A stretch of 32,698 nucleotides of DNA from NCBI GenBank assembly GCA_017453685.1, contig JAFTEL010000109.1, positions 1 through 32,698 of the forward strand, read 5' to 3'. Made by a program: the position numbers and the translations under genes. Positions 1-7,297 of the stretch are shown piece after piece. The notes under the pieces are model-generated. The model did no database searches and was not told where the DNA came from. It saw only the letters and a program-made list of their open reading frames with translations. The DNA comes from Clostridia bacterium. GTDB lineage: Bacteria; Bacillota; Clostridia; Oscillospirales; Acutalibacteraceae. Numbering within the stretch: the first letter of the stretch is position 1; each line of letters starts with the position of its first letter.

Positions 1-463
1 CGATGCCCAACGCCAGCGCCAGCGCGCCGCCCGCCGTGATGTTGGCGGAACCGGAGAGGAGCCCGGCATAGACCACGCCCACGGCCAGGCCCTCCGGGAT
101 ATTGTGCAGCGTGACGGCCAACACCATCATCGCCGTTCTCGGCAGACGGCTCTTCGGACCCTCCGCCTGGTTCACACTGCGGTGCAGGTGCGGGATGATA
201 TGATCCAGCAGCAACAAGAACAGCACGCCCAGCCAGAAGCCGATGAACGCGGGCAGAAAGGCGAGCTTTTCCAGGTTGGCCGATTGTTCGATGGCGGGCA
301 CGATCAGGCTCCAGATGGAGGCCGCCACCATCACGCCCGCCGCGAAGCCGGTGAGCGCCCGCTGCACGCCGCACTTCAGGTCTTTTCGCAGAAAGAACAC
401 GCATGCGGCGCCCACCGCCGTGCCAATGAAGGGGATCAGCAGCCCCCAAATCACCGTTTTCAT
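1..463 (-). CDS. ZIP-family metal transporter, C-terminus beyond window edge
   Basis: Predicted inner-membrane transporter for divalent metals such as zinc, iron or manganese. The 154 visible residues give about five hydrophobic segments. The helix near residues 118-131 reads TLHNIPEGLAVG, the metal-coordinating HNIPEG signature of ZIP transporters of the ZupT/GufA type. A cytoplasmic loop around residues 87-108 carries DHIIPHLHR, a His-rich loop typical of the family. The ATG overlaps the TGA of the upstream HMA gene (ATGA), so translation is probably coupled. The gene is the last visible member of a three-gene operon with a metallochaperone-like protein. The family is clear; the metal is not predictable from this fragment. 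Confidence 0.92.
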   Translation of the reverse strand, partial: MKTVIWGLLIPFIGTAVGAACVFFLRKDLKCGVQRALTGFAAGVMVAASIWSLIVPAIEQSANLEKLAFLPAFIGFWLGVLFLLLLDHIIPHLHRSVNQAEGPKSRLPRTAMMVLAVTLHNIPEGLAVGVVYAGLLSGSANITAGGALALALGI

Positions 464-714
464 TTTTTTCCGAACCAGCCCTTCTTTTCGTAAGGCGCGC
501 TTTCCACGCTGAGGCAGGCGTAGCCCGTTTCGTCAATCGCGTTTTTTACGGAAACGGCGTCCACGGCTTCTTCCGTCAGAAAGGTCGCTTCCTTTTTTGT
601 GCGGGAGGCAGCCACTTTCTTTGCTTGGGGGATCGCTTTTCGGATCGCGTCGCAGATATGCGCCTCGCACATTCCGCACATCATCCCGTCGATTTTCAGC
701 GTTGTTTTGATCAT
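460..714 (-). CDS. Small heavy-metal-associated (HMA) domain protein
   Basis: An 84-residue protein with one HMA (CopZ/MerP-like) ferredoxin-fold domain. The motif GMMCGMC near the N-terminus has the two cysteines (CxxC) that bind a soft metal ion, and a conserved ETGY turn follows later. The C-terminus is basic. It is likely a cytosolic metal carrier for copper, zinc or a related ion. An in-frame ATG at 723 would overlap the upstream stop as ATGA. However, the AAAGG ribosome site lies directly against that ATG and is 8-9 nt from the ATG at 714, so 714 is preferred. It sits between the ATC-hydrolase-like gene and the ZIP transporter, which supports a joint role in metal handling. The ligand is inferred from the family only. 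Confidence 0.85.
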   Translation of the reverse strand: MIKTTLKIDGMMCGMCEAHICDAIRKAIPQAKKVAASRTKKEATFLTEEAVDAVSVKNAIDETGYACLSVESAPYEKKGWFGKK

Positions 715-719
715 ATCTT

Positions 720-1352
720 TCATCCTTTCTTTTTATACCCACAGTCGCAGCAGGGCCCGCCGGAGGCCAGCGTATATTCGCGCACAAAAACCGCCGTTCC
801 GCCCGCGTCGGTCATATCGTAGTCCAGATGACACATCGCGGGTACGAAATCAAAAAGCCCCAATTCCTTCATCAGCGTGCAGATGCCGCATTTGAAAAAC
901 CGCGCCTCATAGCCGCTGCCGTCCGGATAAGGCAGCAGCTCCATGTTCCACGAATAGGGGTTGCGGTCGGCGGCATTCAGCGCGGCGGTCGCTTTCATGC
1001 CCGCAAGATCCTTTTCGCTGAATTTTTTCTTTCCTTCCATGCGGCAGAACAGGCGCGTCGGCGCGTTCATCATGGCTCGCGCGTAATAGGCCGTCAGCCG
1101 TTCCACATCCGGCTTTGGTTCCATGCTCAAAAGGAACGAAGCAAACAGGGCGCAGTTTACGATATTCATTTTGAAGCGGTCTTCTTTTTCAAATTCCGGC
1201 AGCTTTGCGATGATCGCTTTGTATTTCGGCTTGGCCGCCGCGGCGATCTCCGCCGCCTCGTCCTCTTTGAACCCAAGCACGGAAACCAGATGGTTTTGGA
1301 ACGATCTTTTATACAGCGCCCACATACCCATGGGCATTCCAAAATATTTCAT
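720..1352 (-). CDS. L-2-amino-thiazoline-4-carboxylic acid (ATC) hydrolase-like protein
   Basis: A 210-residue protein resembling the ATC-hydrolase family (PF14196), which is common in gut Clostridia. The named reaction opens L-2-aminothiazoline-4-carboxylate on the way to L-cysteine, but most family members have not been tested. The recognisable part is the C-terminal half: FFKCGICTLMKELGLFDF, then AMCHLDYD, then a Gly-rich segment ending in CCDCGYKKK. Cys, His and Asp residues cluster here and could bind metal or act on thiols. A GGAG ribosome site precedes the ATG. It is the first gene of a promoter-operator controlled operon with HMA and ZIP genes, so a role in metal or thiol homeostasis is at least as plausible as ATC hydrolysis. 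Confidence 0.75.
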   Translation of the reverse strand: MKYFGMPMGMWALYKRSFQNHLVSVLGFKEDEAAEIAAAAKPKYKAIIAKLPEFEKEDRFKMNIVNCALFASFLLSMEPKPDVERLTAYYARAMMNAPTRLFCRMEGKKKFSEKDLAGMKATAALNAADRNPYSWNMELLPYPDGSGYEARFFKCGICTLMKELGLFDFVPAMCHLDYDMTDAGGTAVFVREYTLASGGPCCDCGYKKKG

Positions 1353-1603
1353 TTGATTCGTCTCCGATCACTCTGTCTGACTCTGAAACCGGTTGTTCGG
1401 GCTTCAGCGCGTCCGATCTCACGGAACACATGGAAGGTCATGCTCGCTCATTCTCTCCCATATTCTCTTCGTCATAAACCGATTCTCCGTTCAGTTTGCC
1501 TGCACCACAACGGTACAAACACGGCGCCGCATACGTTGTGTTGTTGACGCGAATGTTCCTGACGGTCGAGCATTTCAGATAGTTTTTTTATAGGTATTTC
1601 CCA
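1353..1603 (-). other. Untranslated leader of the metal operon
   Basis: About 300 nt separate the predicted transcription start (near 1656) from the first gene. I recognise no riboswitch fold and no convincing small gene here. Two short AUG-started frames (1573-1472 and 1475-1419) lack ribosome sites. Confidence 0.4.
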
Positions 1604-1657
1604 TAGTTACCTATCGCTAACCACAGGGCTTAAAATATAGTTAGTCTCCGCTAACTA
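1604..1657 (-). promoter_or_regulatory. Two copies of a 20-bp dyad operator, DtxR/MntR-like
   Basis: Positions 1638-1657 hold a perfect inverted repeat, TAGTTAG, 6 nt, CTAACTA. Positions 1604-1623 hold a second copy that matches it at 14 of 20 positions (TAGTTA, 5 nt, CGCTAAC, 1 nt, A). A further pair, ATAGGTA and TACCTAT, brackets 1590-1614. The first dyad covers the expected transcription start just downstream of the -10 box, the classic place for a repressor. TTAG/CTAA half-sites recall DtxR-family (IdeR, MntR) boxes. The repressor assignment is inference from half-sites and from the ZIP and HMA genes it would control. Confidence 0.7.
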
Positions 1658-1662
1658 AAAAT

Positions 1663-1691
1663 ATTATAATTATTCCATTCTGCTTTGTCAA
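1663..1691 (-). promoter_or_regulatory. Consensus sigma-A promoter of the metal operon
   Basis: On the minus strand TTGACA (1691-1686) is followed after exactly 17 nt by TATAAT (1668-1663), a perfect housekeeping promoter. The dyad operator begins 5 nt downstream of the -10, so strong transcription is probably held down by a repressor. Confidence 0.88.
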
Positions 1692-1843
1692 GAGATAACA
1701 GAATCCATACCGGTTCTGAAGCAAAAAACAATCCAAAATGAATCACCCGCTGGGTCGTTAATCCCTTTGCAGCCCGAGTCCGTGTGTGTGATCACGGTCT
1801 AAACTTAATTCTTAACTATTAACGATAAGCAAGTTATAACGGC

Positions 1844-1880
1844 AAAGACGCCTGATTTGACAGACAAATCAGGCGTCTTT
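1844..1880 (-). terminator. Hairpin terminator downstream of the tRNA pair
   Basis: A perfect 16-bp stem (1844-1859 with 1865-1880) and a 5-nt loop, starting 3 nt after the encoded CCA of tRNA-Thr. The U-run is short (TTT, then GCC), so termination relies on the long stem. Confidence 0.75.
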
Positions 1881-1882
1881 CG

Positions 1883-1958
<76 letters not shown>

Positions 1959-1963
1959 AGGTC

Positions 1964-2040
1964 TGGCGACCCGGAACGGGCTCGAACCGTCGACCTCTAG
2001 CGTGACAGGCTAGCGTTCTAACCAACTGAACTACCGGGCC
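1964..2040 (-). tRNA. tRNA-Asp (anticodon GTC)
   Basis: A complete cloverleaf. The acceptor stem GGCCCGG pairs with CCGGGTC (one G-T pair), the discriminator is G, and CCA is encoded (1966-1964). The anticodon stem CTAGC/GCTAG closes loop CTGTCAC, anticodon GTC, and the T loop is TTCGAGC. It decodes GAC and GAU and is the first gene of the two-tRNA operon. Confidence 0.97.
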
Positions 2041-2072
2041 AAAGGCCTGTTGTGATCGCCACAACAAAGACT

Positions 2073-2100
2073 ATTATAACGATTAAACGACGTTTGTCAA
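2073..2100 (-). promoter_or_regulatory. Promoter of the tRNA-Asp/tRNA-Thr operon
   Basis: Minus strand TTGACA (2100-2095), 16 nt, TATAAT (2078-2073). The -10 lies about 33 nt before the tRNA-Asp 5' end, which fits a short trimmed leader. Confidence 0.85.
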
Positions 2101-2126
2101 GTCATTTTTTATAAAAAGAAAAGATT

Positions 2127-2996
2127 TTACGCGTTATCGCTTGCGATCATGCGGTTAAGCTCTTCTTCGTAATAAGCAATCGGCCGCGTCCTGACCAGAT
2201 AACGGTGTTTCCCGTTCGGCGCGGGGGCGAATTGATTGCAGCCGGTCTCGGGGTCGACCGAGGCCGTGCCTGTCACGCAGGTGAATCCGGCCGCCGCCGG
2301 GTCGCCGCGCAGCGCAACGCGCACGAGCATCGGGTCCCACGCGCAGCGCCCGTTGGGCGAGCCGTGGTCGACGAGCACCTGCCTGAGGTGGTCGCCTTCG
2401 GCCAGCTTGCCGCCCACGATCACGTCAACCGCCGTTTCAAAGCCTAAAAACGTGATCGGCGCGGGGCAGCCGCGCAAAAACTCAGCCGCCGCGCGGCTGG
2501 TTCGGGGCGCCGCGGAAAAGTTATACTCCCGGCCGTTCGGCTCATCCCACTTGCCTGCCATCATCCAGACGTGCGCAACCTTTTCGGCAAACAGCTTCGG
2601 TTCTTTTTTCAGCGCGGCCGCCACGACCTGCGTGAACCCGATCTCGACGATCTCCACGGGTTCGGCCGCCTGCCGCAGCACGGACAGGTAAAGCTCCGCC
2701 GCGTCGGGAGCCTGTTCGTTCCGGAACGGGTCGCCGCTGCGCTTGGCCAGCCGCTCCTGATACGGCGGTCGGCCGCCGTAATCCGTGGCTTCGCGGTCAA
2801 TGCCGATGGGCACGCCGTCGAGCCCCTCCAGCGCAAAAAACTCGCGCAGCGACGCGCAGGAATACGGCATACAGGCGTTGATGCCGACGCCGTCCAGCGC
2901 GATCTCGCCCCGCTTTGCGGCGCGGGCAAGCAGGCGCATGGCCATCGCGTCGTCACAATCCGTCCACCAATCGGTGCCCGCAATAAAACGTCTCAT
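2127..2996 (-). CDS. Divergent inosine/uridine-preferring nucleoside hydrolase-like protein
   Basis: A 289-residue protein related to nucleoside hydrolases, which cleave the N-glycosidic bond of ribonucleosides using a Ca-binding Asp cluster. The N-terminus reads FIAGTDWWTDCDDAM. The DD pair at residues 14-15 and the first Asp at 8 align with the family DTDPGxDD motif, but Trp10 occupies the third position and an extra Asp12 is present. Near the C-terminus the family HDPxAV motif appears as AWDPMLV, so the usual His is Trp. Substrate and even activity are therefore uncertain. The ATG at 2996 overlaps the TGA of the cohesin-like gene (ATGA). A longer frame to 3047 would run into that gene and is unlikely. 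There is no signal peptide, so it is cytosolic. Confidence 0.8.
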   Translation of the reverse strand: MRRFIAGTDWWTDCDDAMAMRLLARAAKRGEIALDGVGINACMPYSCASLREFFALEGLDGVPIGIDREATDYGGRPPYQERLAKRSGDPFRNEQAPDAAELYLSVLRQAAEPVEIVEIGFTQVVAAALKKEPKLFAEKVAHVWMMAGKWDEPNGREYNFSAAPRTSRAAAEFLRGCPAPITFLGFETAVDVIVGGKLAEGDHLRQVLVDHGSPNGRCAWDPMLVRVALRGDPAAAGFTCVTGTASVDPETGCNQFAPAPNGKHRYLVRTRPIAYYEEELNRMIASDNA

Positions 2997-3574
2997 TGCG
3001 CCGCTTCCTTCCCTTTTTTCTTTTTGAGTACGAGAGCGGTCACGCACAGGGCAATGCCGATCACCGCCAGCGCAAAGCCGAGGGGCAAAACGATGTTCGC
3101 CGCCGGTTCGATCACGCCCTGCGCGCCGACGGCCGTAACTGACAGCTTGCGGATATGCTCGCCGTCAAAGGTTTCGGCGTGCTCCGCGGTCAGGTCGAAC
3201 GCGCCCCGCTCCGCGCCGCGTTTCGCGCGGAAGCCGAGCGTGCACAGCGCGCCGGAAGCCGTGAGCGGCTGTGTGGCGGTGTAAACGATTCTGATGCGGC
3301 CGGGCTCGTTTTCCGAAACCTCCAGATAGGGCGACACGCCCTCGCACGCGCTGCCGGGGGCGTACTTGCCGGTGTAGCGGTAGGCGGCCGCGTCGTAGGT
3401 CAGCACAAATTCCGCCGTGTAGAGGTTGGAGCTTTCATCCACGTTCAGGCTCAGTTCCGTTTTTCGGCCGCCCTTCACCGTGGGCACGGCGCAGGAAAAA
3501 TCCACCGCCAGACAAGGCAGAGCGCCGCCGGCCAGCAGCGCAAGCGCGGTCAGGATACAAAACAGTTTTTTCAT
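2993..3574 (-). CDS. Membrane-anchored cohesin-like surface protein
   Basis: A 193-residue exported protein. Residues 1-23 form a signal peptide ending LPCLA. Residues 25-145 look like one cohesin/CBM-type beta-sandwich: TELSLNVDESSNLYTAEFVLTYD and VSENEPGRIRIVY match the pattern of cohesin modules, in which a small beta domain is followed by strands ending in a fall-in-hydrophobicity residue pair. Residues 161-184 are a membrane helix, followed by KKKKGK. Cohesins bind dockerins in cellulosomes, but single anchored cohesin-like domains also occur outside cellulosomes. No dockerin is visible in the window. GAGGAAATCGCC before the ATG is the ribosome site. It is translationally coupled to the nucleoside hydrolase-like gene, an odd pairing of a surface and a cytosolic protein. 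Confidence 0.72.
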   Translation of the reverse strand: MKKLFCILTALALLAGGALPCLAVDFSCAVPTVKGGRKTELSLNVDESSNLYTAEFVLTYDAAAYRYTGKYAPGSACEGVSPYLEVSENEPGRIRIVYTATQPLTASGALCTLGFRAKRGAERGAFDLTAEHAETFDGEHIRKLSVTAVGAQGVIEPAANIVLPLGFALAVIGIALCVTALVLKKKKGKEAAQ

Positions 3575-3595
3575 GGCGATTTCCTCATAAACACA

Positions 3596-3750
3596 GTTTA
3601 GAGTTTACAGTTATGATTTCGCTTGCGCAAAAGTTATGATATGATCGCCTTATTACATAAACATTGCCAAAGGCAATTCATAACTTGGCGAAGCCAATCA
3701 TAACACTAAACTCGCCGCAGGCGATCATAACTGGGCGCGCAAGCGCGCCC
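3596..3750. repeat. Mini-hairpin array with GTTATGA/TCATAAC words
   Basis: Three tandem heptamers (GTTTAGA, GTTTACA, GTTATGA; 3596-3616) lead into a row of different small perfect stems: 3664-3676 (loop AAA), 3685-3697 (loop GAA), 3712-3724 (loop GCA) and 3733-3750 (8-bp stem GGGCGCGC). The word between stems is (G)TTATGAT on the left (3611, 3633) and its reverse complement ATCATAAC or TTCATAAC on the right (3677, 3698, 3724). The array occupies the leader side of the cohesin-like gene. The array at 28701-28841 has the same plan and words. Confidence 0.85.
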
Positions 3751-3754
3751 AAAG

Positions 3755-3788
3755 CCAAAGGGCTGCATCATTTGACACAGCCCTTGGG
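3755..3788 (-). terminator. Terminator of the octapeptide-repeat gene
   Basis: AAGGGCTG (3758-3765) pairs with CAGCCCTT (3778-3785) around a 12-nt loop, 16 nt past the stop at 3804. On the minus strand the stem is followed by TGGCTTT, so the U-tract is modest. Confidence 0.65.
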
Positions 3789-3803
3789 TTTATTGGTTAC
3801 GGA

Positions 3804-4511
3804 TTATTGCTTTTTGCTCAGGATGACCAGGCAGGCGCCTGCGCCGACAACGGCCACAACGATCACGGCGATGATGGCGATCTTTTTGAAGTCAACGCCC
3901 TTTTTCTCGGTCTGTTCCTCGGTGGTTTCTTCCTCGAACAGATCATCGTCGGCGAAGGTGTAGATGTTGACGTATTCGGTGGTGGTTTCTTCCTCGGTGG
4001 TGGTCTCTTCCGTGGTGTATTCCGGCGCGGCGGTGGCGATCACGACCGGCTTTTTGGTGGTGCCGCTCTTTTTCTTGGCGGTGGTGGTCACCTTTTTCTT
4101 GGTGGTGGTCACGGTGTTCTTTTTGGTGGTGGTCGGGCGGTCGTTAAAGGTCACGATGGGGTTGTCTTCGGTCGAGGTCTCGTTCTTTTTGGACGATTCG
4201 TCTTTGCCCGCGTTCTTGGAAGACTCATCCTTGGAGGCCTGCTCCTTGGACGCCTTTTCACTGGCCTCTTTGGAGGCTTTTTCGCTGGCTTCTTTGGACG
4301 CCTTTTCGCTGGCTTCTTTGGACGCCTTTTCGCTGGCCTCTTTGGAGGCTTTTTCGCTGGCCTCTTTGGAGGCTTTTTCGGATGCTTTGATGGAAGCTTC
4401 CACATCCACCGGATCGCCGGCTTCGACCGCCGAGGTCAGCAGCACGGTCGCGGTGAAGGTGAGGATCAGGCAAAGGATAATTGCCAGAGCGTTGCGGAAT
4501 TTTTCATTCAT
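3804..4511 (-). CDS. Secreted, membrane-anchored protein with (EKASKEAS) repeats
   Basis: A 235-residue protein I cannot assign to a named family. Residues 6-30 form a signal peptide. Residues 43-90 are six perfect copies of an octapeptide, ASEKASKE, predicted to be a highly charged helix or coiled stalk. Residues 91-115 are Ser/Lys/Asp rich. Residues 125-155 are runs of TTTKK, and residues 165-185 are Thr/Glu rich (TTEETTTEEETTTE), like O-glycosylated or wall-spanning linkers of Ruminococcaceae surface proteins. Residues 208-231 are a membrane helix ending SKKQ. No catalytic domain is visible; it looks like a spacer or adhesin-like stalk. It has its own promoter, a strong AAAGGAGAG ribosome site and a terminator, so it is probably monocistronic and well expressed. 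Confidence 0.8.
   Translation of the reverse strand: MNEKFRNALAIILCLILTFTATVLLTSAVEAGDPVDVEASIKASEKASKEASEKASKEASEKASKEASEKASKEASEKASKEASEKASKEQASKDESSKNAGKDESSKKNETSTEDNPIVTFNDRPTTTKKNTVTTTKKKVTTTAKKKSGTTKKPVVIATAAPEYTTEETTTEEETTTEYVNIYTFADDDLFEEETTEEQTEKKGVDFKKIAIIAVIVVAVVGAGACLVILSKKQ
4242..4385 (-). repeat. Six in-frame 24-bp tandem repeats
   Basis: Six 24-bp units encode ASEKASKE. Units differ mainly by synonymous changes, so the protein sequence is more uniform than the DNA. Such arrays can change copy number by slippage, altering stalk length without a frameshift. Confidence 0.9.
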
Positions 4512-4552
4512 GGTCTTTCTCTCTCCTTTTCATTTTGTCATAATATAAAAGC

Positions 4553-4580
4553 ATTATAGCATATTTTTCGGGATAGTCAA
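4553..4580 (-). promoter_or_regulatory. Promoter of the octapeptide-repeat gene
   Basis: Minus strand TTGACT (4580-4575), 16 nt, TATAAT (4558-4553), with TG one base upstream of the -10 (extended -10). Confidence 0.8.
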
Positions 4581-4631
4581 CAGGGGAAACTTAAAAATGT
4601 TCAAAATTTGTTAATATTTTAATTCTGTGGA

Positions 4632-5822
4632 TCAGCGTTTGCTCAGATAATCCCATATTGCGTCGGGGGTGTTTTCGGCTTCGCCGTCGATCACGGCGTC
4701 GAGCAGCCGTTCCAGCGCTTCGCCCACCGCGCGGCCGGTCAGGCCGAGCCGTTCGGTCAGGTCGCTGCCGCTCACGGCGAGCTGTTCCGCCGCGACGCAG
4801 TCGCCCCGTTCGGCGATCTGCCTGAGCAGGGTCTGCGCCTGCGCGAATTCTTCGGCGGTGAGCGCGCCGGTCAGATGCGCGTATTCCAGCGCGTTGGCGG
4901 CGTCGGCCGCGCCGTAAGCGCCCAGCAGCCGCCGCATGGCGGGCAGCGTGGGGCGCAGCGCTTCGGCGGGGGGCTGTGCCGCCCGGATCGCCTGCGCGAC
5001 CACCGCTTTGGGGTAACGCAGCCGCCGCAGCACGGCTTCGCGGTCGCAGCCCCGCGTGAGCAGGGCGAGCTTGACCGGCAGGCAGGAGGCCGCTTCGATC
5101 TGTCCGGCCTTCGTTTCGTCGAGCGCGGCCTCGGGCAGCACCACGCGGAACACGTCGGCATAGCCGGTCAATACGGCGGCGCAGCGGCCGCCCAGCAGCC
5201 TGGTCAGCTCCGCCTGCACGCGCTCCACGGCGATTTTTTCAAGGTTGCCTTTCAGCTTGTGAACGGCGCGTTCCGTCGCTTCCTCCACGGTAAAATCCAG
5301 CGTCGCGGCGAAGCGCACGGCGCGCATGATGCGCAGCGCGTCCTCGCTGAAGCGGGTCTCGGCGTCGCCCACGCAGCGGATGAGCCTGTTTTGCAGGTCG
5401 TCCAGCCCGCCGAACGCGTCGAACACGGTTCCGTCGCGGCTGAGCGCCATGGCGTTCACGGTGAAATCGCGCCGCGCCAGATCCTCGACCAGCCGGTCGG
5501 TGAAGGTCACCTGCTCCGGCCGTCGGCAGTCGAGATAGCGGCCGTCGACGCGGAAGGTGGTGATTTCCAGCGGTTCGCCTAAAATCACCGTCACGGTGCC
5601 GTGCCTGACACCCGTGGGCACGGTGCGGAAATCCCGGAACACGGCCTCGGTCTGTTCGGGCAGAGCGGAGGTGCAGATATCCCAGTCGGACGGCTCGCGC
5701 CCGAGCAGAGAATCGCGCACGCAGCCACCCACGGCGTAAGCTTCGTAGCCGCTTTCGGTCAGCCGGTCAAGCGCCTCGCGCACGTTGGCGGGGACGGCGA
5801 CCGAACGATCAGAACGTGTCAT
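4632..5822 (-). CDS. cca: CCA-adding tRNA nucleotidyltransferase
   Basis: A 396-residue class II nucleotidyltransferase that builds or repairs the CCA end of tRNA in the cytosol. The N-terminal catalytic domain has AVGGCVRDSLLG (residues 31-42), then SDWDICTSA carrying the DxD metal-binding pair, RHGTVTV, and RRDFTVNAMA. These motifs separate it from housekeeping poly(A) polymerases. The remaining 250 residues are the helical tRNA-binding body. Both tRNA genes here already encode CCA, so its main role may be repair. The start overlaps the end of the metallophosphatase gene by 14 bp, so it is probably the last gene of the alpha-galactosidase operon. The ATG lacks a strong ribosome site, which fits coupled translation. 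Confidence 0.95.
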   Translation of the reverse strand: MTRSDRSVAVPANVREALDRLTESGYEAYAVGGCVRDSLLGREPSDWDICTSALPEQTEAVFRDFRTVPTGVRHGTVTVILGEPLEITTFRVDGRYLDCRRPEQVTFTDRLVEDLARRDFTVNAMALSRDGTVFDAFGGLDDLQNRLIRCVGDAETRFSEDALRIMRAVRFAATLDFTVEEATERAVHKLKGNLEKIAVERVQAELTRLLGGRCAAVLTGYADVFRVVLPEAALDETKAGQIEAASCLPVKLALLTRGCDREAVLRRLRYPKAVVAQAIRAAQPPAEALRPTLPAMRRLLGAYGAADAANALEYAHLTGALTAEEFAQAQTLLRQIAERGDCVAAEQLAVSGSDLTERLGLTGRAVGEALERLLDAVIDGEAENTPDAIWDYLSKR

Positions 5823-7284
5823 AAACAGCCACAGAGTAGATCAGCTCCGGCACAAGCACGAGGAAGCGCGGCAGCCAGTTGGTGAAGGCGTAGACCGCCA
5901 GCGAAGCGTAAGACGCGACGCTGCCCACGGCGTAGGCCGCCTTGGAGGTGGTGTTGCCGCCGGTGTAGGTGATTTTGTTTTCGCCGGTGTTCTTGGTCAG
6001 CTCCAGCGCGTCGATCTGCATGGATTCCTGCGATTCGTCGCCGAGGATAAAGGACTTGAGCGTGAGCTTGCCGCCGTCGATTTCCACGGTGTTGTAGCAG
6101 CCGCCGACGTTGCGCTCGTCGGTGCTGCGCCAGTCGGAGCCGTTCCAGAAGTTGCCGTAGCCGCCCTTCTGCACAACGAGCGCGTCGATGAACGCCTTGG
6201 GCATGAAATGCTCCGCTAAAAATTCGCGCACTTCATAGCGCTTGCTGCCGGCGGTGCCGCTGAGCAGGTAGGTCGTGCCGTTGGGGTCGAGCTTGTTGCC
6301 GGTGAGCGGCTTGGTGCGCAGATACTGGTGGTCGTGCCCGCCGATGACGAGGTCGACGTTCGTTTCGTCGCACACCTTGGTCAGGGTCTGCTGCAATTGC
6401 AGCGCGTCCGGCCATTTGCCGTCCTTGCCCAGCGTGTAGGGCGATTTGTGGATGAACACGATCTTCCAATCCTTGTCGGTCGCGTTCATATCGTTTTTCA
6501 GCCACTTGAGCTGCGGCTTGGAAACGTTCAGGCAGTCGTTGGTGTTCAGCACGGCGAAATGCGCGTTGCCGTAATCGAACGAGTAGTTCACGCCGTCTTT
6601 GGTCTGCACGCTTTCGGTCGTGTCAAGGTTGAACATATTGTTGAACCAGTCGGCCACGCCGAAGCCGTCGTGGTTGCCCGCCACGGGCGCGAGCAGATAA
6701 GTGCGGTTCATTTCGCCGAAGGAGCCGTCGTAGAGATCCCATTCCTCGTTGGTGCTGTCGTTGGTGAAATCGCCGCAGTTGGCGACGAACGCGGCGTCGG
6801 GCATCGTCTCGAACGCGGCGCGCAGCGTGGCGGCGCCCTTTTCAAAGTTTTCGGCGGAGCTCGCCTGCACGTCGGCAATTTCGATGAACTTGACAGAATC
6901 GGCCTTGCCGCCGGTTCTGACCGTGCCGGTCACGGTGTTGACGCCGTCGCCCAGCGTGTAGGCAATAAGCGTTTCGGCGGGCAGGTCGGACGCGGTGACC
7001 TTGTGCATCCACATCCCTTCCCATTCTTCGCAGACCGGTTCGCTCAGCTTCGCGCCGTCAAGGGGCGCGCCGCCTTCGTCGGTCAGCGTCACGACGCTGT
7101 CGGTTTTGTCGGCGGTATACCAGCAGAAGCCCACGGTTTGGCCGTTATCGCCTGCGATGCAGGCGCTCACGCGCGCGGGGGCGTTGCCGATGGTCACCGT
7201 TTCGGCGCCTGCGGGGGCGCTGAACAGCGACACGAGCAGCAGCACGGAAAGAACGAGGCAGATGATTTTTCCGGAGTTTTTCAT
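5809..7284 (-). CDS. Secreted purple-acid-phosphatase-like metallophosphoesterase
   Basis: A 491-residue exported phosphoesterase. Residues 1-28 form a signal peptide. A fibronectin/PAP N-terminal-type domain (about residues 29-125) precedes a calcineurin-like phosphoesterase domain with a degraded first motif (EIADVQ), then NCGDFTN, APVAGNHDGFG, FIHKSPY and IGGHDHQY, in the order expected for the two-metal site (GD, GNHD, H, GHxH). The C-terminus holds a short hydrophobic segment (about 465-485), which may anchor it. Substrates could be phosphomonoesters outside the cell. The ATG at 7284 follows AAAGGAGG; an upstream in-frame start would enter the alpha-galactosidase gene. It lies 13 nt after that gene and just before cca, so the three are likely cotranscribed. 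Confidence 0.9.
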   Translation of the reverse strand: MKNSGKIICLVLSVLLLVSLFSAPAGAETVTIGNAPARVSACIAGDNGQTVGFCWYTADKTDSVVTLTDEGGAPLDGAKLSEPVCEEWEGMWMHKVTASDLPAETLIAYTLGDGVNTVTGTVRTGGKADSVKFIEIADVQASSAENFEKGAATLRAAFETMPDAAFVANCGDFTNDSTNEEWDLYDGSFGEMNRTYLLAPVAGNHDGFGVADWFNNMFNLDTTESVQTKDGVNYSFDYGNAHFAVLNTNDCLNVSKPQLKWLKNDMNATDKDWKIVFIHKSPYTLGKDGKWPDALQLQQTLTKVCDETNVDLVIGGHDHQYLRTKPLTGNKLDPNGTTYLLSGTAGSKRYEVREFLAEHFMPKAFIDALVVQKGGYGNFWNGSDWRSTDERNVGGCYNTVEIDGGKLTLKSFILGDESQESMQIDALELTKNTGENKITYTGGNTTSKAAYAVGSVASYASLAVYAFTNWLPRFLVLVPELIYSVAVYDTF

Positions 7285-7297
7285 GGCGGTTCCTCCT

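Noticed and set aside
1419..1573. Two overlapping short ORFs (33 and 18 residues) in the metal operon leader
   Set aside because: No ribosome site, no recognisable composition, and the frames look like chance.
3755..3788. Part of the adjacent mini-hairpin array
   Set aside because: Loop of 12 nt and position just after a stop fit a terminator better than the 3-4-nt-loop stems of the array.
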